Shown here: in pieces, positions 59,187-64,000 of the stretch
Numbering within the stretch: position 1 is the stretch's first letter
How the letters are laid out: each line of letters opens with the position of its first letter
DNA from: Tenacibaculum sp.
GTDB taxonomy: Bacteria > Bacteroidota > Bacteroidia > Flavobacteriales > Flavobacteriaceae
NCBI GenBank assembly: GCA_018456245.1
Contig: JAGYHQ010000001.1
Location: 22,762 to 86,761 of the forward strand
Direction: 5' to 3'
Length of the DNA stretch: 64,000 nt
Notes under the pieces: model-generated
Told to the model about the DNA's origin: nothing
Database searches by the model: none
Seen by the model: the letters and a program-made list of their open reading frames with translations, nothing else
Made by a program: the position numbers and the translations under genes

Positions 59187-60317
59187 TTACAATCGTTTAT
59201 CCATTTGTTTTACCATTTTATCTTTCCATTCAGCAAAATCTCCCTGTAAAATATGTTTTCTTGCCTCACGCACTAACCAAAGATAAAATCCTAAATTATG
59301 TATAGACGCTATTTGTTTACCCAACATCTCTTTTGATGCAAATAAATGGCGTAAATATGCCTTTGAATACATTGTATCTACACTTGTAATACCCATTTCA
59401 TCAATAGGAGAAAAATCATTTTCCCATTTTTTATTTTTAATATTAATGGTACCGTGTGCTGTAAATAACATTCCGTTTCTTGCATTTCTTGTTGGCATTA
59501 CACAATCAAACATATCAACCCCTAAAGCTATATTTTCAAGAATATTTATAGGTGTTCCTACCCCCATTAAATAACGTGGTTTATCTTGTGGTAAAACACT
59601 ACAAACAAGCTCTGTCATTTCATACATTACCTCGGCAGGCTCTCCAACTGATAAACCTCCAATTGCATTTCCTTCTGCTCCAATAGAAGAAATAAATTCG
59701 GCAGATTGCGTTCGTAAATCTCTAAACACCCCACCTTGAACTATTGGAAATAAAGTTTGATTATATCCATACTTTGCAGGAACTTTTTCTAAATGATTAA
59801 CACATCTTTTTAACCAACGATGTGTCATTTCCATAGAATTTTTAGTATAACTATATGTAGATAATGCTGGCGGACATTCATCAAAAGCCATAATAATATC
59901 AGCACCTATTGAACGCTGTATTTCCATTACTTTTTCAGGTGAAAAGAAGTGAAGTGAGCCATCAATATGGCTTTTAAACTTAACCCCCTCCTCTGTTATT
60001 TTTCGTCTTTCTGATAGTGAATAAACTTGGTATCCTCCACTATCAGTTAAAATATTTCTATCCCAATTCATAAACTTGTGTAGCCCACCCGCTTGTTCTA
60101 AAATTGAAGTTTGCGGACGCAAGTATAAATGATAGGTGTTTCCTAAAATAATATCAGGATTTATTTGCTCTTTAAGTTCCGATTGATGAACTCCTTTTAC
60201 TGAAGCAACAGTTCCCACGGGCATAAATATTGGCGTTTCAATAATTCCGTGGTCAGTAGTTATTACTCCTGCTCTTGCTTTACTTTTTTCGTCTGTTGTT
60301 TTTAATTCAAATTGCAT
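59187..60317 (-). CDS. tgt: tRNA-guanine transglycosylase
   Basis: A 376-residue TIM-barrel enzyme exchanging guanine-34 for preQ1 in GUN-anticodon tRNAs (Asp, Asn, His, Tyr; the tRNA-Tyr in this window is a substrate type). It has the active-site Asp in LTDSGGYQVYSL and the nucleophile Asp in FDCVMPTRNARNG, with C-terminal zinc-site residues near RHLFASKEMLGKQIASIHNL. I use the ATG at 60317; a TTG at 60326 lies within the -7 box. Only six bases separate that box from the ATG, so the mRNA may be leaderless. Confidence 0.94.
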   Translation of the reverse strand: MQFELKTTDEKSKARAGVITTDHGIIETPIFMPVGTVASVKGVHQSELKEQINPDIILGNTYHLYLRPQTSILEQAGGLHKFMNWDRNILTDSGGYQVYSLSERRKITEEGVKFKSHIDGSLHFFSPEKVMEIQRSIGADIIMAFDECPPALSTYSYTKNSMEMTHRWLKRCVNHLEKVPAKYGYNQTLFPIVQGGVFRDLRTQSAEFISSIGAEGNAIGGLSVGEPAEVMYEMTELVCSVLPQDKPRYLMGVGTPINILENIALGVDMFDCVMPTRNARNGMLFTAHGTINIKNKKWENDFSPIDEMGITSVDTMYSKAYLRHLFASKEMLGKQIASIHNLGFYLWLVREARKHILQGDFAEWKDKMVKQMDKRL

Positions 60318-60323
60318 AGGGTG

Positions 60324-60331
60324 CAAATATA
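60324..60331 (-). promoter_or_regulatory. Promoter -7 element (TATATTTG) next to the tgt start
   Basis: Minus-strand TATATTTG, exact TAnnTTTG, six bases from the tgt ATG. It rules out the overlapping TTG at 60326 as a start. Confidence 0.5.
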
Positions 60332-60358
60332 CAATGTAATTGTTAAAGGTTAATTTAT

Positions 60359-61171
60359 TTATTTTTTACGCTGGCGCCCAAATTTTAACCTAAAATTATT
60401 CTTTTTACTTGGTTTTACACTTTCAGTATTATTTTTTTGAGGTTCATTTGTTTTTACTGAAGTAGCAACCAATTTATTAATTTCAGATATTTCTTTTGAA
60501 GTTAATTCTCGCCACTCTCCTACTTTTAATCTATCTAAACTTATATTCATAATACGGATACGTTTTAGCTTTTTAACTTCATATCCTAAATACTCACACA
60601 TTCTTCGAATTTGCCTATTTAACCCTTGAACAAGAATAATTTTAAAAACCCTATCATTTATTTTTTCAACCTTACATTTTTTGGTAACGGTGCCTAAAAT
60701 TGGAATTCCATTACCCATTCTTTTTATAAATCTATCATTAATAGGCTTATCTACCGTTACAATATATTCTTTTTCATGATTATTTCCTGCTCGTAAAATT
60801 TTGTTTACAATATCTCCGTCATTAGTTAAAAAAATTAATCCTTCTGATGGTTTATCTAACCTACCAATAGGAAATAATCTTTGAGGATGACCAACAAATT
60901 TTACTATGTTTTTTCGTTCTTTACTATCAGTAGTACAAACAATTCCAATAGGTTTATTTAATGCTATATAAAATGGTTTTGGTTTAGTTTTTAAAGGTTT
61001 TCCGTTAATTTTAACTTCATCTCCTTCAAAAACTCTATTTCCTAATTGTGCAATTTTATTGTTAATGGTTACACTACCATCAACAATTAATTTTTCTGCC
61101 TCTCGGCGAGAACAAATACCTGTACTACTAATGTACTTATTTATGTTTATTGAGTTTTTATTTGTTTCCAT
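60359..61171 (-). CDS. rluF: 23S rRNA pseudouridine synthase RluF
   Basis: A 270-residue enzyme making pseudouridine at 23S rRNA position 2604 (E. coli numbering). An S4 RNA-binding domain (about 10-60; [15 protein letters not shown]) precedes the catalytic domain with Asp in [16 protein letters not shown] and the RluF-specific [14 protein letters not shown], then [20 protein letters not shown]. The tail is Lys/Asn-rich and disordered, as in E. coli RluF. I start at the ATG at 61171 over a TTG at 61183. Confidence 0.93.
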   Translation of the reverse strand: METNKNSININKYISSTGICSRREAEKLIVDGSVTINNKIAQLGNRVFEGDEVKINGKPLKTKPKPFYIALNKPIGIVCTTDSKERKNIVKFVGHPQRLFPIGRLDKPSEGLIFLTNDGDIVNKILRAGNNHEKEYIVTVDKPINDRFIKRMGNGIPILGTVTKKCKVEKINDRVFKIILVQGLNRQIRRMCEYLGYEVKKLKRIRIMNISLDRLKVGEWRELTSKEISEINKLVATSVKTNEPQKNNTESVKPSKKNNFRLKFGRQRKK

Positions 61172-61213
61172 AATAAAAGGCAAAGAAACAGAATTAAAAT
61201 AAAAATCTTATAT

Positions 61214-61221
61214 TATCTTTG
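61214..61221 (+). promoter_or_regulatory. Promoter -7 element (TATCTTTG) of cmk
   Basis: TATCTTTG, exact TAnnTTTG, 20 bp before the cmk ATG at 61242. Confidence 0.5.
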
Positions 61222-61241
61222 TAAATATTATTGAATAAGGT

Positions 61242-61925
61242 ATGAAAAAAAAGATTACAATTGCTATTGACGGATTTTCTTCAACAGGAAAAAGTACTAT
61301 TGCTAAAAAATTAGCAAAAAAGTTAAATTATATACATATTGATACTGGTGCTATGTACCGAGCAATTACTCTTTATGCCATGAATAAAGAATATATTAAA
61401 AAGGATTTTTTTGATAAAGAAAAACTAATTACCGATTTACCTAACATTAATATATCTTTTAAATTTAATAAAGAAAAAAACTCAAATGACACTTATTTAA
61501 ATGGTGAAAATGTTGAGGATAAAATACGTTCTATAACTTTATCTAACTTTGTAAGCCACGTAGCATCAATTCCTGAAGTTAGAAAGAAACTTGTTAAAAT
61601 TCAACGAGAAATAGCTAAAAACAAAGGTGTAGTAATGGACGGAAGAGATATAGGAACCGTTGTGTTACCTAATGCCGATTTAAAACTTTTTTTAACAGCA
61701 TCTGCCGATAAAAGAGCAACAAGAAGATACAAAGAACTGATAAGTAAAGGAGAAAAAGTAAGTTTTGATGAAGTTTTAAAAAACGTACAAGACAGAGATT
61801 TTTTTGATTCTAACCGTTCCGATTCACCCCTAACGGAAGCTGAAGACGCCATTAACATAGACAATTCTGATATGGGATTAGAAGAACAATTTGAACATAT
61901 TATGGGACTTATAAATAATTTGTAA
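61242..61925 (+). CDS. cmk: Cytidylate kinase
   Basis: A 227-residue nucleoside monophosphate kinase phosphorylating CMP and dCMP. P-loop is IDGFSSTGKST (8-18), followed by HIDTGAMYRAIT, the conserved DGRDIGTVVLPNADLKLFL and lid residues with RSDSPLTEAEDAI. Length is usual. It lies 50 bases before uvrB on the same strand. Confidence 0.94.
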   Translation: MKKKITIAIDGFSSTGKSTIAKKLAKKLNYIHIDTGAMYRAITLYAMNKEYIKKDFFDKEKLITDLPNINISFKFNKEKNSNDTYLNGENVEDKIRSITLSNFVSHVASIPEVRKKLVKIQREIAKNKGVVMDGRDIGTVVLPNADLKLFLTASADKRATRRYKELISKGEKVSFDEVLKNVQDRDFFDSNRSDSPLTEAEDAINIDNSDMGLEEQFEHIMGLINNL

Positions 61926-61975
61926 TAATTTTGAATTGCATAATTACTTTTTTATTGCTGAACCCCTAAAATTTT

Positions 61976-63973
61976 ATGAATTTTAAACTTGTTTCAGATT
62001 TTAAACCAACGGGAGACCAACCCCAAGCTATCAATCAATTAGTAAAAGGGATTGAAACCAATGAAAAATATCAAACCTTACTTGGTGTAACTGGCTCTGG
62101 TAAAACTTTTACGGTTGCAAATCTTGTAGAAAAAGTAAATAAACCAACCTTAGTTTTGGCCCATAATAAAACTTTAGCAGCTCAATTGTATTCCGAGTTT
62201 AAACAGTTCTTCCCTGATAATGCTGTTGAATATTTTGTTTCATATTATGATTATTATCAGCCAGAAGCATACTTACCTGTAACAGGTACTTATATTGAAA
62301 AAGATTTATCAATAAACGAAGATATTGAACGTTTGCGAATTAGTACTTCCTCCTCACTCCTTTCTGGACGAAGAGATGTTTTGGTTGTAGCCTCTGTTTC
62401 TTGTTTATATGGTATCGGTAATCCTACCGAATTCAAAAAAAATGTAATTTCTATTGAAGTTGACCAGCAAATTTCACGTACCAAATTTTTACATCAATTA
62501 GTTACAAGTTTATATTCTCGTACCGAAAACGAAGTAAAAAGTGGAACATTTAAGGTAAAAGGAGATGTGGTTACCATTTATCCGTCATACGGAGATAATG
62601 GTTACAGAATTCATTTTTTTGGCGATGAAATTGAAGAAATAGAAACTTTTGATATTGAAAATAATTCAACCATTAGTAAGTTAGATAAACTTAATATATA
62701 CCCTGCAAATTTATTTGTAACCTCACCAGATGTTTTGCAAAAAGCCATTCATAACATTCAAGATGATTTAATGAAGCAGTACAATTATTTTAATGAAATT
62801 GGCAAACATTTAGAGGCAAAACGACTTAAAGAACGAACAGAATTTGATTTAGAAATGATTAGGGAATTAGGTTATTGTTCAGGAATTGAAAACTACTCTC
62901 GTTACCTTGACGGACGAGAAGCAGGCACTCGCCCATTCTGTTTATTAGATTATTTTCCTGATGATTATTTAATGGTAATTGATGAAAGCCACGTTACAAT
63001 TCCGCAAGTTCACGCAATGTATGGAGGTGATAGAAGCAGAAAAGAAAATTTAGTTGAATATGGTTTTCGCCTACCTGCTGCAATGGATAATCGTCCATTA
63101 AAATTTGAGGAATTTGAAAAATTACAAAATCAAGTTATTTATGTTTCAGCAACCCCTGCTGATTATGAACTACAAAAAACAGAAGGAGTTTTTGTAGAAC
63201 AAGTTATTCGCCCAACAGGACTGTTAGACCCTGAAATTGAAGTTCGCCCAAGTGAAAATCAAATTGATGATTTAATTGAAGAAATTCAAATTAGAGTTGA
63301 AAAAGATGAACGAACACTTGTAACCACTTTAACCAAACGAATGGCGGAGGAAATGGCAAAATATTTAACTCGTATTCAAATCCGTTGTCGTTACATTCAT
63401 TCTGATGTTGATACTCTTGAAAGAGTTGAAATTATGCAAGATTTAAGAAAAGGGTTATTTGATGTTCTTATTGGTGTAAATTTACTCCGTGAAGGTCTTG
63501 ATTTACCCGAAGTTTCACTCGTTGCAATTTTAAATGCTGATAAAGAAGGATTTTTACGTTCTCACCGTTCTCTCACACAAACCGTTGGTCGTGCTGCAAG
63601 AAATATAAACGGAAAAGCAATTTTATATGCTGATGTAATTACAAAATCTATGCAAAAAACCATTAATGAAACCAACCGACGCAGAGAAAAACAGATTAAT
63701 TACAATACAAAAAACGGAATTACTCCTACCCAAATAATTAAAAAGATAGACAATACACTTTCTAAAAGTGCCATTACTTCTTTTCATTATGATAATTCTA
63801 TTAAAAAAATTGAAAATCAAGATTTAGAATATCTATCAAAAGAAGAAATTGAAAAACGTATTAGAGAGAAGCGAAAGCAAATGGAAAAATCTGCCAAAGA
63901 ATTAGATTTTTTAACTGCTGCAAAATTACGAGATGAAATTAAAGTTTTAAATAACAGATTAAAAAAACTCTAA
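61976..63973 (+). CDS. uvrB: Excinuclease ABC subunit B
   Basis: A 665-residue nucleotide excision repair helicase that verifies damage and recruits UvrC. Walker A GVTGSGKTF, the beta-hairpin YYDYYQPEAYLP, DESHVTIPQ, the SATPADYEL motif III, and helicase motifs LVTTLTKRMAEEMA and QTVGRAARN are present, ending in a UVR domain (KEIEKRIREKRKQMEKSAKEL). Length is normal and the frame ends 27 bases before the window edge. Confidence 0.96.
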   Translation: MNFKLVSDFKPTGDQPQAINQLVKGIETNEKYQTLLGVTGSGKTFTVANLVEKVNKPTLVLAHNKTLAAQLYSEFKQFFPDNAVEYFVSYYDYYQPEAYLPVTGTYIEKDLSINEDIERLRISTSSSLLSGRRDVLVVASVSCLYGIGNPTEFKKNVISIEVDQQISRTKFLHQLVTSLYSRTENEVKSGTFKVKGDVVTIYPSYGDNGYRIHFFGDEIEEIETFDIENNSTISKLDKLNIYPANLFVTSPDVLQKAIHNIQDDLMKQYNYFNEIGKHLEAKRLKERTEFDLEMIRELGYCSGIENYSRYLDGREAGTRPFCLLDYFPDDYLMVIDESHVTIPQVHAMYGGDRSRKENLVEYGFRLPAAMDNRPLKFEEFEKLQNQVIYVSATPADYELQKTEGVFVEQVIRPTGLLDPEIEVRPSENQIDDLIEEIQIRVEKDERTLVTTLTKRMAEEMAKYLTRIQIRCRYIHSDVDTLERVEIMQDLRKGLFDVLIGVNLLREGLDLPEVSLVAILNADKEGFLRSHRSLTQTVGRAARNINGKAILYADVITKSMQKTINETNRRREKQINYNTKNGITPTQIIKKIDNTLSKSAITSFHYDNSIKKIENQDLEYLSKEEIEKRIREKRKQMEKSAKELDFLTAAKLRDEIKVLNNRLKKL

Positions 63974-64000
63974 TACTTATTATCATTTCACAAAACTAAA

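Overview
The window is an AT-rich chromosomal segment of a member of the Bacteroidota, most likely Flavobacteriaceae. The support is: very low GC; few Shine-Dalgarno-like sites; repeated use of the Bacteroidota promoter -7 element TAnnTTTG; and a gene set typical of marine or host-associated flavobacteria (PafA-type phosphatase, leucine-type dehydrogenase, RluF, long NusB, DUF2853, DUF3276, cyclophilin-FKBP fusion, YbbR/CoaE/YajC cluster, MenF with a hotdog thioesterase). Most of the window is ordinary chromosomal backbone with dense coding on both strands. Apart from 37750-38282, which is occupied by a decayed element, I see no gene-free stretch longer than about 300 bases.

Layout. 0-8 kb: sodium:solute symporter, PafA-like phosphatase, MlaE/MlaF lipid transport pair, tRNA-Lys and tRNA-Tyr, a DUF389 membrane protein and a PPK2 polyphosphate kinase. 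8-15 kb: a minus-strand heavy-metal efflux operon (small His-rich protein, CzcA-type RND pump, His-rich lipoprotein, TolC-type channel, His-rich adaptor) with a perfect 29-bp palindrome inside it. 15-34 kb: housekeeping and envelope genes (DEDDh exonuclease, GH3-beta-lactamase fusion, YaaA, serine dehydratase, TPR protein, beta-lactamase-fold hydrolase, HAD phosphatase, ManA, Idi, PrfC, PPIase fusion, a YqaE/Pmp3 peptide, bleomycin-hydrolase-like peptidase, HolA, an orphan HsdR-N nuclease-like domain, glycosyltransferase). 34-41 kb: a peptide-export (bacteriocin-like) locus. 41-49 kb: TsaC, DUF4349 and META lipoproteins, a two-component system, CoaE, YbbR, YajC, DUF1573, NusB. 49-64 kb: leucine-type dehydrogenase, MdlA-like ABC exporter, DUF3276, MenF and thioesterase, ABC transporter pair, AccA, LptF/G, Tgt, RluF, Cmk, UvrB.

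The most interesting region is 34277-41170. On the minus strand it reads: two tiny genes encoding double-glycine leader peptides, with a third tiny basic and hydrophobic ORF packed between them; a CPBP-family membrane protease; an HlyD-type adaptor; a C39-peptidase ABC exporter; and a TolC-type channel. A divergent XRE regulator lies next to the precursor genes. This is a complete cleave-and-export route for small peptides across both membranes, with a plausible immunity or processing function and a local regulator. Two oddities stand out. The C39 domain has Asn where the catalytic Asp is expected. The operon is also split between hlyD and the ABC gene by a roughly 0.5-kb element: a four-helix-bundle gene with an in-frame stop, flanked on both sides by hairpin-forming arrays of degenerate 7-nt repeats.
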